Part shown: in pieces, positions 17,404-25,219 of the stretch
How positions within the stretch are numbered: position 1 is the first letter of the stretch
Layout of the letters: the number at the start of each line of letters is the position of its first letter
Origin: CAZCPB01 sp044223975
Lineage (GTDB): Bacteria; Planctomycetota; Phycisphaerae; Phycisphaerales; UBA1924
Assembly: GCA_044223975.1 (NCBI GenBank)
Contig: JBGALI010000003.1
Coordinates: 186,001-250,000 of the forward strand
Reading direction: 5' to 3'
Length of the DNA stretch: 64,000 bases
The notes under the pieces: generated by a model
Told to the model about the DNA's origin: nothing
Databases searched by the model: none
What the model saw: the letters and a program-made list of their open reading frames with translations, nothing else
Translations under genes and position numbers: made by a program

Positions 17404-17973
17404 TTGCCACCGGTGCTCCGACCGTCATTCCATCGCCCGCTCCGCCGCGGCCACGCAAGCGTGGTGGTCATCGCCCTTCTGGGATACTTCGTGGCGGGCC
17501 TGGGCGTTCTTCCCTCCGCGGCCCTGCTCTCCAAGTGGGGCGTCCTGCCGGCCCGCGATGCTTTTTCGGCGTTCCCCTGCCAGCACGATTCCTGCGGCTG
17601 CATGTCGGCCGAGGCGTGCTGGAACGGGTGCTGCTGCTTCACGCTCCAGGAACGCCTGGAGTGGGCCGGCGTCCGCGGCGCCTTCATCCCGTCGTGGGCC
17701 CGCGCGGGCGCGGCCGACGAAGCACGCACGTCCGGGTGCTGCTCCGAGAAGGCGCCGGGAACGCACGAAGGCGGAGGGCGCGTGATGTCCGGGCTTTCCT
17801 GCCACGGCGATCAGGCGTGGCTGTTCACGGGCGTCCCGCCCGCACCCCGCGATGGCGCCCCCGCCTTCGTGCTCGCGGAGCGCATCGTGCCCCGCGAATG
17901 GGCGCACGCGCCGGCGTATTGCCAGGCCTCCCTCGACGCTCCGGTGCCCCCTCCTCGCGCTCCCCGCGCGTAG
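17404..17973 (+). CDS. Cys-rich membrane-anchored protein of unknown function
   Basis: 189 residues, one N-terminal hydrophobic helix (about 19-42), then a striking cysteine cluster at residues 59-78 (C59, C64, C66, C72, C76, C77, C78; pattern CxxxxCxCxxxxxCxxxCCC) and a second small one (GCCSEK near 110). This could bind metal ions or a metal cluster outside the membrane. No family is recognised. The start is uncertain: TTG at 17404 or GTG at 17413. It is followed after 42 bases by a pseudopilin gene and then a His-rich exported protein, all on the plus strand. Confidence 0.6.
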   Translation: MPPVLRPSFHRPLRRGHASVVVIALLGYFVAGLGVLPSAALLSKWGVLPARDAFSAFPCQHDSCGCMSAEACWNGCCCFTLQERLEWAGVRGAFIPSWARAGAADEARTSGCCSEKAPGTHEGGGRVMSGLSCHGDQAWLFTGVPPAPRDGAPAFVLAERIVPREWAHAPAYCQASLDAPVPPPRAPRA

Positions 17974-18015
17974 GCGGCGTTCCCCCCGCACCACACCCGA
18001 CACCGGAGCCTTCGC

Positions 18016-18714
18016 ATGCCATTCGCGGCAGCGCGCCCACACCGTGGCCGCGCGTTCACGCTCATCGAGCTGCTGGTCGTCATCGCCGTGATCGCCCTGC
18101 TGATCTCGCTCCTGCTCCCCGCGCTGGGGCGAGCCCGCGAGACTTCCAAGAGCCTCTCGTGCCAGTCCAACCTGCACGAGATCGGCCAGGGTGTGACGCT
18201 CTACACCTCGACGTACAGCGAGTGGTACCCGCTCTCGAGCCACACCACCGCGGACGTGACGAAGGACACGTCGTGGCTGCAGTCGCTTCAGCCCTACGGC
18301 GTGACGACGCAGGACCGATTTTGCCCGGTGGATCAGGAACGGGCCAACCGCCTCGCGAGCTACGCCACCAACGATCACTTCGAGCCGCTGACGCCGGGCA
18401 TCGACTACAACAAGTTCACCAAGCAGACGCTCCCGGGGGGGCGCACCCGCGCGCTCAACCGCGTGTTCCTCATCCCGCGTCCCTCGACCACCGTGTATGT
18501 GGTTGAGCCCGCGGGAGCGGGGGCCATCGACCACATCCACTCGATCGGCTGGACCGCGCCGGCCCAGTTCGGCGCGGCGATCTCGGTGCGGCTGCACCGC
18601 GGGGCCGCGAACTACCTGTACGCCGACACCCACGCCGGCCCCATCGCATGGGCCGAGATTGCCGCGACGTTCCGGCCCGACCACAACGTTCTTGATCCCG
18701 AGCAGGCGCCATAG
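18016..18714 (+). CDS. Pseudopilin-like protein (prepilin N-terminal motif, DUF1559-like)
   Basis: 232 residues. The type IV prepilin signal is clear: basic leader HRGR-A, then FTLIELLVVIAVIALLISLL with the glutamate at position +5 of the mature protein. It would be cleaved and methylated by prepilin peptidase. The C-terminal RLHRGAANYLYADTHAG corresponds to the H-X9-DG motif of the large planctomycete pseudopilin families, although D-T-H replaces D-G-H. These proteins are thought to work in type II secretion/type IV pilus-like machines, but their individual roles are unknown. Neighbours: Cys-rich protein upstream, dockerin-tailed protein downstream. Confidence 0.87.
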   Translation: MPFAAARPHRGRAFTLIELLVVIAVIALLISLLLPALGRARETSKSLSCQSNLHEIGQGVTLYTSTYSEWYPLSSHTTADVTKDTSWLQSLQPYGVTTQDRFCPVDQERANRLASYATNDHFEPLTPGIDYNKFTKQTLPGGRTRALNRVFLIPRPSTTVYVVEPAGAGAIDHIHSIGWTAPAQFGAAISVRLHRGAANYLYADTHAGPIAWAEIAATFRPDHNVLDPEQAP

Positions 18715-18735
18715 CACCGGCCCGGGAGATGTGTT

Positions 18736-18748
18736 TTCAGAGTCTGAA
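18736..18748. promoter_or_regulatory. 13-base palindrome upstream of exported-protein gene
   Basis: TTCAGA-G-TCTGAA, a perfect palindrome around one central base, 28 bases before the start codon at 18777. A related interrupted palindrome (TTCAG...CTGAA) lies upstream of the exported-protein gene at 15137. It could be an operator; two weakly similar sites are not proof. Confidence 0.3.
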
Positions 18749-18776
18749 CGCTCACTCCATTCTGGAGATTCGAATC

Positions 18777-19553
18777 ATGTTGAACCGCACCCGCATTGCT
18801 TCGCTCGTGAGCTGCTCGCTGTCGTTCGCGAGCGCTGCGCTCGCGCACCATCACCATTTCACGATCGACACGGTCTCGGGCCCCGACGGCCCGAAGACCG
18901 TGATCGTCGCCGGGTACTACCCCGAAGAGGCCGATGCCCACCTCGAGTCCGACGGCCGGGCGTGGGACGGCGAAGTCTTCCTTCACCTCGACTGCGTGGA
19001 CGATCTCGCTCAGCCCGGCGCGTTTGACGGCTGGGCGGGCGGTGATGAATTGGTGCTGACCAGCGACTTCTACTTCGCCACCGGCCGACTGGCCGGGGGT
19101 GATTTTCGCTACGAAATCGTGAGTGTTGAACTCATCGGCGGCGACGTGAGCGACCTGGCCTGGGGCCACTTCGACGCAACCTCGGGCGAGTTCGTCGCCG
19201 ATGCGCTCTCAACCGGCGCTACCCGCGCCGAACGCAGCGTCGACGTGGGCGCCGGCCAGCACGACCACACCCAGGCGTTCTGCCTCTCCGCCGCGTACGG
19301 CGCCTACGACGTCACCCTGATCGCGTGGGACGCCAACGGCGTCTACGCCGATTCCGACCCCGTCACCGTCCGCATCGCCGTGCACCCCTGCCCGGCGGAC
19401 TTCGACCGCGACTCGTTCGTGAACGGCGTCGACTTCGACCGGTTCGTGGAGTTCTTCGTGGCCGGAAGCGACGCCGCCGACTTTGACGAGAACTCCTTCG
19501 TCAACGGCGATGACTTCGACCACTTCGTCGAGGCCTTCTACGCCGGCTGCTGA
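18777..19553 (+). CDS. Exported protein with dockerin-like double EF-hand tail
   Basis: 258 residues. GGAG ten bases before the ATG at 18777; signal peptide ending AALA with the mature protein beginning HHHHF. The body is beta-rich and acidic with no family I can name firmly. The last 52 residues hold two Asp-rich loops, ADFDRDSFVNGVDFDRFVEF and ADFDENSFVNGDDFDHFVEA, ending in GC: the dockerin-like calcium-binding pair typical of exported proteins in Phycisphaerales. The histidine-rich mature start and the Cys-rich gene two places upstream hint at metal handling, but this is only an inference. A 13-base palindrome lies in its leader. Confidence 0.8.
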   Translation: MLNRTRIASLVSCSLSFASAALAHHHHFTIDTVSGPDGPKTVIVAGYYPEEADAHLESDGRAWDGEVFLHLDCVDDLAQPGAFDGWAGGDELVLTSDFYFATGRLAGGDFRYEIVSVELIGGDVSDLAWGHFDATSGEFVADALSTGATRAERSVDVGAGQHDHTQAFCLSAAYGAYDVTLIAWDANGVYADSDPVTVRIAVHPCPADFDRDSFVNGVDFDRFVEFFVAGSDAADFDENSFVNGDDFDHFVEAFYAGC

Positions 19554-19694
19554 TCAGCCGCTCCCGCGGTCGCGCCGAGGCATCGGCACGCCCGCGTTCC
19601 GCCGCGTCGGCCTCGCGCCAACCCGGCTTCCACGCGCCTGCAACCGCGGGCCGTCCGCCCGGTACACTCTCATCGCACGCCCGGGAGATTCTCA

Positions 19695-20681
19695 ATGATC
19701 ACGCCCGCCACTCTTGCCGTCGCGCTGCTCATGGCGGGCGTGGCACTCCCAATCGCCTCGCAGCACGCCCCCGCCGCGACCGTCGTCCAACCCCCGGCGC
19801 CTCAACCGACCGCCACGGCCGTCTCTCCCCCCACCTTCACCGACACCAAGCCCCGCGACTACGCAGGCCTGCACAACGTCGTCGCCTACCACACCGGCTT
19901 CTTCTCCGGCAGCGTGCCCGAAGGTGACACCGGCTTCGACACCCTCAAGGCCCTGGGCATCAAGACTATCATCACCGTCGACGGCGCCGAGCCAGACCTC
20001 GCCGCCGCCAAGGCCCGCGGCATCCGCTACATCCACCTCCCCATCGGCTACAACGGCTTCGACGAGCAGCGCAAGCTCGAGCTCACCCGCGCCACGCGCG
20101 ACGCCATGAAGGACGGGCCCGTCTACATCCACTGCCACCACGGCAAGCACCGCAGCGCCGGCGCCGCCGCCGCCATCGCCGCCTCCCTGGGATGGATAAC
20201 GCCCGATCAGGGCGTGGCGCGCATGAAGGTCTCCGGCACCGCCCCCAACTACAAGGGCCTGTACACCTGCGCGGCAGAGTCATCTGTGCTCGGCACCGAC
20301 GTCATCGACGCCGTCCCCACGCACTTCCCCGAAATCTCACGCCCCGCCGGCCTCGTCAAGAGCATGGTCGAGATCGACGATGCCTTCGAGCACCTCAAGC
20401 TCATCGAGAAGGCCGGCTGGAAATCCCCCGCCGACCACCCCGACCTCGTACCGGTCTCCGAGGCCGGCCGGATCGCCGACCTGTACCGCCTGCTCGAAAC
20501 CAATGACCGCGTCGCCGCCAAGCCCGCGGAGTTCTTGACGTTGCTCAAGCAGGCCGGCGCCGAGGCCCAGGCCATCGAAGACCTGCTCGCCGCGCCCAGC
20601 CGCGACACGGTCAAACTCGCGGACCAGCTCAAGCTCCTGGGCGCGTCGTGCAAGGACTGCCACGCCAAGTACCGCGACTGA
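19695..20681 (+). CDS. Periplasmic dual-specificity-phosphatase-like protein fused to a cytochrome c motif
   Basis: 328 residues with an N-terminal signal peptide. Residues about 55-200 form a protein-tyrosine/dual-specificity phosphatase domain with the CX5R loop C147-HHGKH-R153-S in YIHCHHGKHRSAG, preceded by VDGAEPDLAAAKARGIRYIH, the usual general-acid region. The last 100 residues are helical and end with SCKDCHAKYRD, so C319, C322 and H323 form a heme c attachment motif in the position seen in cytochrome c'-type four-helix bundles. The signal peptide and heme motif agree with a periplasmic location, where heme would be attached. The substrate may be a phosphate ester rather than a phosphoprotein. 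GGGAG precedes the ATG. Confidence 0.82.
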   Translation: MITPATLAVALLMAGVALPIASQHAPAATVVQPPAPQPTATAVSPPTFTDTKPRDYAGLHNVVAYHTGFFSGSVPEGDTGFDTLKALGIKTIITVDGAEPDLAAAKARGIRYIHLPIGYNGFDEQRKLELTRATRDAMKDGPVYIHCHHGKHRSAGAAAAIAASLGWITPDQGVARMKVSGTAPNYKGLYTCAAESSVLGTDVIDAVPTHFPEISRPAGLVKSMVEIDDAFEHLKLIEKAGWKSPADHPDLVPVSEAGRIADLYRLLETNDRVAAKPAEFLTLLKQAGAEAQAIEDLLAAPSRDTVKLADQLKLLGASCKDCHAKYRD

Positions 20682-20712
20682 GCCGGCGCGGCAACGGCGT
20701 CCCGAGCCCATC

Positions 20713-20743
20713 AAAAAAGCCCGGACCATCCGTGGCCCGAGCT
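20713..20743 (-). terminator. Rho-independent terminator of the minus-strand gene at 20776-21459
   Basis: Read on the minus strand: a 10-pair stem (two G-T pairs) with a 6-base loop followed by TTTTTT. It lies 33 bases after the stop at 20776. It may also stop the plus-strand transcript ending at 20681, but the U run is on the minus-strand side. Confidence 0.75.
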
Positions 20744-20775
20744 TCTCTCGTGTCCCTTGAAATCGCTTCGGCCGC

Positions 20776-21459
20776 TCAGTTCTTGCCCTTCTCCGCGGGC
20801 TTCACGCCGCTCTCGCAGCACGCCGCGCCGTCCTTGGTGCAGCAGGACGCGGTCGCGGCGGCGGTGAGGATCTTGGTCGCGGCGTCGGCATCCTTCACCC
20901 GCGTCATCTCGAAGACGGTGGCGTGGTCGGCCGAGGGCTTGCCGTCCACGTAGTACTGCCATGCCGCGGCGAGATGGTCGTCGTCCTTGAAGGTCAGGAC
21001 CAGGCTGTGCATGTGCCCGTCCTTGTCGGACTTGAGGTTGGTCGCGTCCTTGAAATCAAACGCCAGCACGTTGGACGTTCCGCCGCCCTTGCTCTGCATG
21101 CGCGGGGCGTTGCCGACGGCGCAGTAGTGCGTCATGAGGATCGAGTCGCCGTCCATCGCGTACACGCTGATCATCTCGTGCGCGGTGCCGGGCATGAGGG
21201 TCTCGGTGACGACCGACCCGTTGCCGGTGACGCGGTAGATCGCGCTGGTGTGCTGGCCATCCTTGTCGTCGGCCGACTGCCACACGCCCGCGAGCTTCTT
21301 GAGTTGCTCGAACTTGACCTGTGCCTCCGACATCTTCACCCCGGCAACGACCTTGGCGGGCTGCGCCGCGGGCTTCGCGGGCGCCGTTGCCGAGTTCTGC
21401 CCGGCGGCGGTGCCCGCGATCGAAACGACGGTGGACAACGCCAGAATCTTCATGAGCAT
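20776..21459 (-). CDS. Exported DUF1579/lipocalin-like protein with Cys-rich tail
   Basis: 227 residues with a cleavable signal peptide (IAGTAAGQ). The segment KFEQLKKLAGVWQSADDKDG starts a beta-barrel-like domain with GxW at the first strand, as in lipocalin-like and DUF1579 proteins. It continues with IYRVTGNGSVVTETLMPG, MISVYAMDGDSILMTHYC and LVLTFKDDDHLAAAWQYYVD. The tail has two CC pairs (ATASCCTKDGAACCESG), which suggests metal binding or disulfides. The function is unknown. The start at 21459 has GGAG seven bases upstream; a second in-frame ATG is six bases inside. Terminator directly downstream. Confidence 0.72.
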   Translation of the reverse strand: MLMKILALSTVVSIAGTAAGQNSATAPAKPAAQPAKVVAGVKMSEAQVKFEQLKKLAGVWQSADDKDGQHTSAIYRVTGNGSVVTETLMPGTAHEMISVYAMDGDSILMTHYCAVGNAPRMQSKGGGTSNVLAFDFKDATNLKSDKDGHMHSLVLTFKDDDHLAAAWQYYVDGKPSADHATVFEMTRVKDADAATKILTAAATASCCTKDGAACCESGVKPAEKGKN

Positions 21460-21762
21460 GGCTGAACTCCATGGGTGTTTGGTGCTGCGATTATGCCTTG
21501 AACTCGGGCCCCCGTCCAACCCGCTTTTGCGTACAACGCCCATTCATGGTGATGCGCGACGGCCGGCATTTCCTGCGGGTTCCACGCCAGATGCGTTCCC
21601 GCACTGGCGGTGCTCGCGAAGAAGCGCACCGCTTGAGCAGGTCCCCGGCACCACCCCCCACCCCTAGTCGTGCACTCGGGCGCGCCATCCAACGTCGATT
21701 TCAGGACTCCTCACTCCTCGATGGCCAGACGCCCTGGCGCCAGCGCTGATACCGTGCCCAAC

Positions 21763-22578
21763 ATGACCGCGCCGACGCCCTCCGCAGTTCCGCCGATTCC
21801 ACATTCGCCGGTCCGCGGCCGCCACTACAAGTACTACGACCTGGTCATGGCCGCGTTCGTGGTCGTGCTCTTGTGTTCCAACCTCATCGGTCCCGGGAAA
21901 TTCTGCGGGATCGAGCTCGGGGCCCGCATCATCCCCGACTGGACACAAGAGAAGGGCTTCATCCTCACCAGCGTCCTGGTCTTCGGGGCCGGCAACATCT
22001 TCTTCCCCATCGGCTACGTCTTCGGCGACGTGCTCACCGAGGTCTACGGCTACGCCCGCTCGCGCAAGGTGATCTGGGCCGGCTTCGGCGGCATGATCTT
22101 CGCTTCGATCATGGCCTTGGTGATCGTCAAGCTCCCGGTCTTCATCAACCCCAACAACGCGGGCGAGGGAGGGCGCGCCCAGGCCTACGCCGACGCGGTC
22201 TCCACGATCTTCAGCAGCACCTGGCGCGTCACGCTCGCCTCGCTCATCGCCTTCTGGGTCGGCGACTTCGTGAACAGCCTCGTGCTCGCGAAGATGAAGG
22301 TCCTCACCCGCGGCAGGTGGCTCTGGACGCGCACCATCGGCTCGACCATCGTCGGGCAGTTCTGCGACAGCCTCATCTTCTACCCCGGCGCGTTCTATGA
22401 CGGCACCAACGGCGTGACGATCGCCAAGGTGTGCATCTTCAATTGGATCTTCAAGGTGATGGTCGAGGTCGTCATGACCCCCGCGACCTACGCGATCTGC
22501 GGCTTCCTGAAGCGCGCCGAGAACGAGGACTTCTACGACACCGACACGGACTTCACGCCCTTTAGTCTGAAAGACTAA
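21763..22578 (+). CDS. Queuosine-precursor transporter, VUT/YhhQ family
   Basis: 271 residues with about six transmembrane helices. Family signatures include the YKYYDLVMAAFVVVLLCSNL start, PIGYVFGDVLTEVYGYARSR, an AFWVGDFVNSLVLAKMK helix and the QFCDSLIFYP segment. E. coli YhhQ takes up preQ0/preQ1, precursors of the tRNA base queuosine; by homology this protein does the same. No other queuosine gene is nearby. The ATG at 21763 is preferred; upstream in-frame ATGs (21670, 21721) add a basic, disordered extension. Confidence 0.9.
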   Translation: MTAPTPSAVPPIPHSPVRGRHYKYYDLVMAAFVVVLLCSNLIGPGKFCGIELGARIIPDWTQEKGFILTSVLVFGAGNIFFPIGYVFGDVLTEVYGYARSRKVIWAGFGGMIFASIMALVIVKLPVFINPNNAGEGGRAQAYADAVSTIFSSTWRVTLASLIAFWVGDFVNSLVLAKMKVLTRGRWLWTRTIGSTIVGQFCDSLIFYPGAFYDGTNGVTIAKVCIFNWIFKVMVEVVMTPATYAICGFLKRAENEDFYDTDTDFTPFSLKD

Positions 22579-22641
22579 GCCGCGCAACTCCCCGCGCGGG
22601 CAACTGTGCCACGGCGCGATGTCCCGGTCGCGCTGGCCATG

Positions 22642-22669
22642 AAAAAACCCCGGGCCGCGGGGCCCGGGG
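22642..22669 (-). terminator. Rho-independent terminator of RRM gene
   Basis: Read on the minus strand: 9-base perfect G/C stem CCCCGGGCC with a 4-base loop, then TTTTTT. It lies 38 bases after the stop codon of the RNA-binding protein gene. Confidence 0.9.
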
Positions 22670-22706
22670 AATGTTCCATCGATCAAAGACTATCGCCGCG
22701 GCGCGA

Positions 22707-23102
22707 TCACCAGCGGCCGCCGCCACCACCTCCACCGCCGCCGCGCGAGCCGCCACGCCCGCCACCACCACCCCCGCCGCCATAACCGCCTCCACCGCCG
22801 CCTCCACCAAAGCCGCCGCGGCCTCCACCACCGCCGCCACCGAACCCGCCGGCGCGGGGTTCACGGGCGCGGGCCTCGTTGACCACCAGCGCCCGGCCGC
22901 CGACCTGCTGGCCGTTGAGCGCGTTGATCGCGTTCTGGGCTTCGCTGCCGTTCTCCATTTCCACAAAGGCAAAGCCGCGGCTGCGCCCCGTCTCCCGGTC
23001 CATCACGATCGAGGCCGACACCACCGCACCGTGCGGCTCGAACAGCGAGCGCACCTCGGCGTCCGTGGCGCTGAACGGGAGATTGCCGACGTAAATCTTC
23101 AT
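22707..23102 (-). CDS. Glycine-rich RRM RNA-binding protein
   Basis: 131 residues. A single RNA-recognition motif fills residues 1-80, with RNP2 IYVGNL at 3-8 and RNP1 RGFAFVEM at 42-49, followed by an extreme Gly/Arg tail (blocks of 8-9 Gly separated by R, F, Y or W). Similar small RRM-Gly proteins occur in cyanobacteria and planctomycetes and are often cold- or stress-induced RNA chaperones. The Gly tail resembles phase-separating RGG regions. A leader of up to 240 bases precedes it without a gene and a strong terminator follows. The plus-strand open frame across the tail is a mirror of the GGC repeats. Confidence 0.93.
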   Translation of the reverse strand: MKIYVGNLPFSATDAEVRSLFEPHGAVVSASIVMDRETGRSRGFAFVEMENGSEAQNAINALNGQQVGGRALVVNEARAREPRAGGFGGGGGGGRGGFGGGGGGGGYGGGGGGGGRGGSRGGGGGGGGGRW

Positions 23103-23345
23103 GACGCGAGTCCCAAGCCCGAACCGTGAAAGAGGAACCTGCGCGCAGTCTCGGGCGGAATCCGCGTCGGTCCGACCATGCTCGGCCCCGGGCCCCCCGG
23201 GGCTCCCACACCGTCATTTTCAGTATAGCAATGGGTGCTTTCACCGGGCCACGCGCGGCGCGACGCGAGGCGTTGCACTCGCGGCACGCGCGCCAGAATC
23301 GGACGCGCCTGCCCTCAATCAAGTCACTCGACACCGCCCGGATGC

Positions 23346-24431
23346 TCACCCCATCAGCGCCGTGACCAGCAGACGGTGGAAGTGGTGCACGCCCTGCTCG
23401 CGCGTCGGCGAGTACCTGCCGCGGTCGTAATGGCGCGATCGCATGCCGCGCTGCACGGCCTCGACCACCGCCTCATCCTCGCGCTCCACCCGGTCCAGCC
23501 CCGCCCCGGCGCCCGCGTCCAGGCGCGAGCGGTCGCGCACGTACGACAGAAACGACACGCGCGTCGTGTCGACGCCCAGGGGCCGCACGACGTTGACCGA
23601 CACGCCCCACGGGTAGACGTTGATCATGGTGTTGGGGAAGATCCAGTAGTAGTACGCCGCGATCTGCTTGGCATGGTCCGGCGAGCCCGGCGGCGGATCG
23701 AAGCACTCCTCGCCCCGCTTGCTCACGCCCAGCTGCAGGTTGCACCACGGGTACAGCTCCGTCGTGTAGCTCCCGTAATCCAGCACCGCGTTGAGGCCCG
23801 CGTGCACGTACGGCAGGTGGAACCCTTCGAGGTAGTTGTCGCAGTACAGCGCCCAGTTGGCGCGAACGAGGTAGTCCCTGCTCCGCGCCGCGTCGAACAC
23901 GCAGTCTTCCAGCGGCATCCAGCCGATGCGCTCCGTAAGCGGGCGGAGCACATCCTCGAGCGGCACGACGGGATTGAGGGACGCGAACACAAAGTTCTTC
24001 CACATCGCAAAGGGCACCTTCTTCAGGTCGTCGGCCCCGGAAGGGAAGTCCTTGGTTCCCTCGAACTCGGGCATGAACTTGAAGGTGCCGTCGAGGTTAA
24101 AGCGCCGGCCGTGGTAGCGGCACGTGAGCGTGCGCTCGCGCGTCGGCGATTCCACCAGCACCGTGCCCCGGTGCGTGCAGACGTTGGTCAGGCAGTGCAC
24201 GCGGTCGTCCATGTCGCGCGACAGCAGCAGCGGCTCGTCCAGATACCCTTCCAGCAGCGTGAACGGGTGGACCTGCCCGGGCACCTTGACCACCCCCGTG
24301 TCCCCGACGAACTGCCACGACCGCGCGAAGACCTTCTCACGCAGCAGCTCGTGCACGCCCGGGTCGGTGTAGAACCGCGAGGGCAGCGTCCAGGCGCGAG
24401 AGATGTCGGGGTCGACGGAGATGGGGTCCAT
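23346..24431 (-). CDS. Rieske non-heme iron oxygenase, alpha-subunit type
   Basis: 361 residues. N-terminal Rieske [2Fe-2S] domain with C85-T-H87 and C104-R-Y-H107, then a catalytic domain with the mononuclear iron ligands in NYLEGFHLPYVH (H205 and H210; a third carboxylate lies downstream). The order and length match ring-hydroxylating dioxygenase alpha subunits and the choline/glycine-betaine monooxygenase-like branch. No reductase, ferredoxin or beta subunit is next to it, so the electron donor and substrate cannot be inferred. Start ATG 24431; a longer frame runs into the heptamer repeats upstream and is rejected. Confidence 0.9.
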   Translation of the reverse strand: MDPISVDPDISRAWTLPSRFYTDPGVHELLREKVFARSWQFVGDTGVVKVPGQVHPFTLLEGYLDEPLLLSRDMDDRVHCLTNVCTHRGTVLVESPTRERTLTCRYHGRRFNLDGTFKFMPEFEGTKDFPSGADDLKKVPFAMWKNFVFASLNPVVPLEDVLRPLTERIGWMPLEDCVFDAARSRDYLVRANWALYCDNYLEGFHLPYVHAGLNAVLDYGSYTTELYPWCNLQLGVSKRGEECFDPPPGSPDHAKQIAAYYYWIFPNTMINVYPWGVSVNVVRPLGVDTTRVSFLSYVRDRSRLDAGAGAGLDRVEREDEAVVEAVQRGMRSRHYDRGRYSPTREQGVHHFHRLLVTALMG

Positions 24432-24462
24432 GAGGGGCAGTCTACCGCCCTCTTGAATATCG

Positions 24463-24544
24463 GATGTCGGATGTCGGATGTCAGAATACACGCGTCGAGG
24501 CTCCGGTCTTCACATCCCACATCCCACATCCCACATCCGACATT
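24463..24544. repeat. Inverted pair of heptamer arrays without ORF
   Basis: Left array 24463-24483, three units of GATGTCG type (last GATGTCA); right array 24510-24544, five inverted units (TCACATC, three CCACATC, CGACATT). Only 26 bases separate them. The inner edge of the right array, read inwards, is GATGTGAAG, exactly as in the ORF-bearing locus at 30812-31324. The arrays lie between the divergent starts of the Rieske and bifunctional-nuclease genes and could fold into a hairpin in either transcript. Probably a miniature relative of the larger element. Confidence 0.85.
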
Positions 24545-24584
24545 CCCCCGTTGACTCTCCGCCCTTCCCCGCTCACCATTCGTC

Positions 24585-25034
24585 ATGGCCGTTCGCATGG
24601 AACTCTCCCGCATCCTCATCCGCGAGCTCAACGATCTCCAGATCATTGAGCTCCGCGAGATGGCCCCCGAGGGCGACGAGCCGGGCGCCGACGAGCGCCG
24701 CCTGCGGTCGTTCCCGATCGTGATCGGCCTGCCCGAGGCCCAGGCGATCGAGCGGCGACTCAAGGGCATCACCATCAAGCGGCCCCAGACGCACGACCTC
24801 CTGGCCGGGGTCATCGAGCGCCTCGGCGGCACGCTCCTCTCGATCACGATCAACGACCTGGCCGATCACACCTTCTTTGCCACCCTCGACGTGCGCACCG
24901 TCGGCGGCGAGACCATCCACGTCGACTCGCGCCCCAGCGACGCGATCGCCATCGGCATCGCCCAGGACGTCCCCATTTATGTCGAGGAGCACGTGCTCGA
25001 CTCGGCCGTTTCGGACGAGAGCGAGTCGGCGTAA
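24585..25034 (+). CDS. Bifunctional nuclease family protein (DUF151)
   Basis: 149 residues. The DUF151 core is visible: RSFPIVIGLPEAQAIERRLK, then KRPQTHDLLAGVIERLGGTL and HVDSRPSDAIAIGIAQDVPI, the last being the most conserved stretch of the family. Members have been reported to have RNase and DNase activity in plants; in bacteria they often occur as small stand-alone proteins. The start is ATG 24585 or the in-frame ATG four codons later. It is followed by degenerate inverted repeats and then truD. Confidence 0.88.
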   Translation: MAVRMELSRILIRELNDLQIIELREMAPEGDEPGADERRLRSFPIVIGLPEAQAIERRLKGITIKRPQTHDLLAGVIERLGGTLLSITINDLADHTFFATLDVRTVGGETIHVDSRPSDAIAIGIAQDVPIYVEEHVLDSAVSDESESA

Positions 25035-25063
25035 AGGAAAGCTCACTCGCCAGATCGGGAGAG

Positions 25064-25166
25064 CCGCAAAGACGAAGGGGATCCGAGGACGACAACACCA
25101 TCCCTGGGGTGAGTTCTCCCTTTCCGTGCAATGCCTTGCCTTTGTGCTCCTCCTTCCTTTGTGGTA
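25064..25166. repeat. Weak inverted degenerate repeats between DUF151 gene and truD
   Basis: Left CGCAAAGACGAAGG (about 25064-25078) and right, read in reverse complement, CCACAAAGGAAGGAGGAGCA and CACAAAGGCAAGG (about 25138-25166), both built around a CAAAG-x-x-AGG theme. GGAAAG near 25036 and CTTTCC near 25128 form a further inverted pair. Much less regular than the other loci listed here; it may be a decayed member of the same class. Confidence 0.4.
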
Positions 25167-25219
25167 GAAACTCTTCCAACTCGCCCCGTCGCACCGTCGA
25201 CGGGAACCGCGCCGCACCG

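Noticed and set aside
21450..21692. Small minus-strand frames near 21.5-21.7 kb
   Set aside because: Short, with no ribosome binding site and no recognisable domain, lying in the space before the queuosine-precursor transporter gene.
22671..23129. Plus-strand Ala/Thr-rich frame over the RRM gene
   Set aside because: Reverse complement of the Gly-codon repeats of the RRM protein tail.
24459..24545. CRISPR-like array
   Set aside because: Units are 7 bases without spacers, so neither this nor the other short arrays fits a CRISPR; no cas genes are present.
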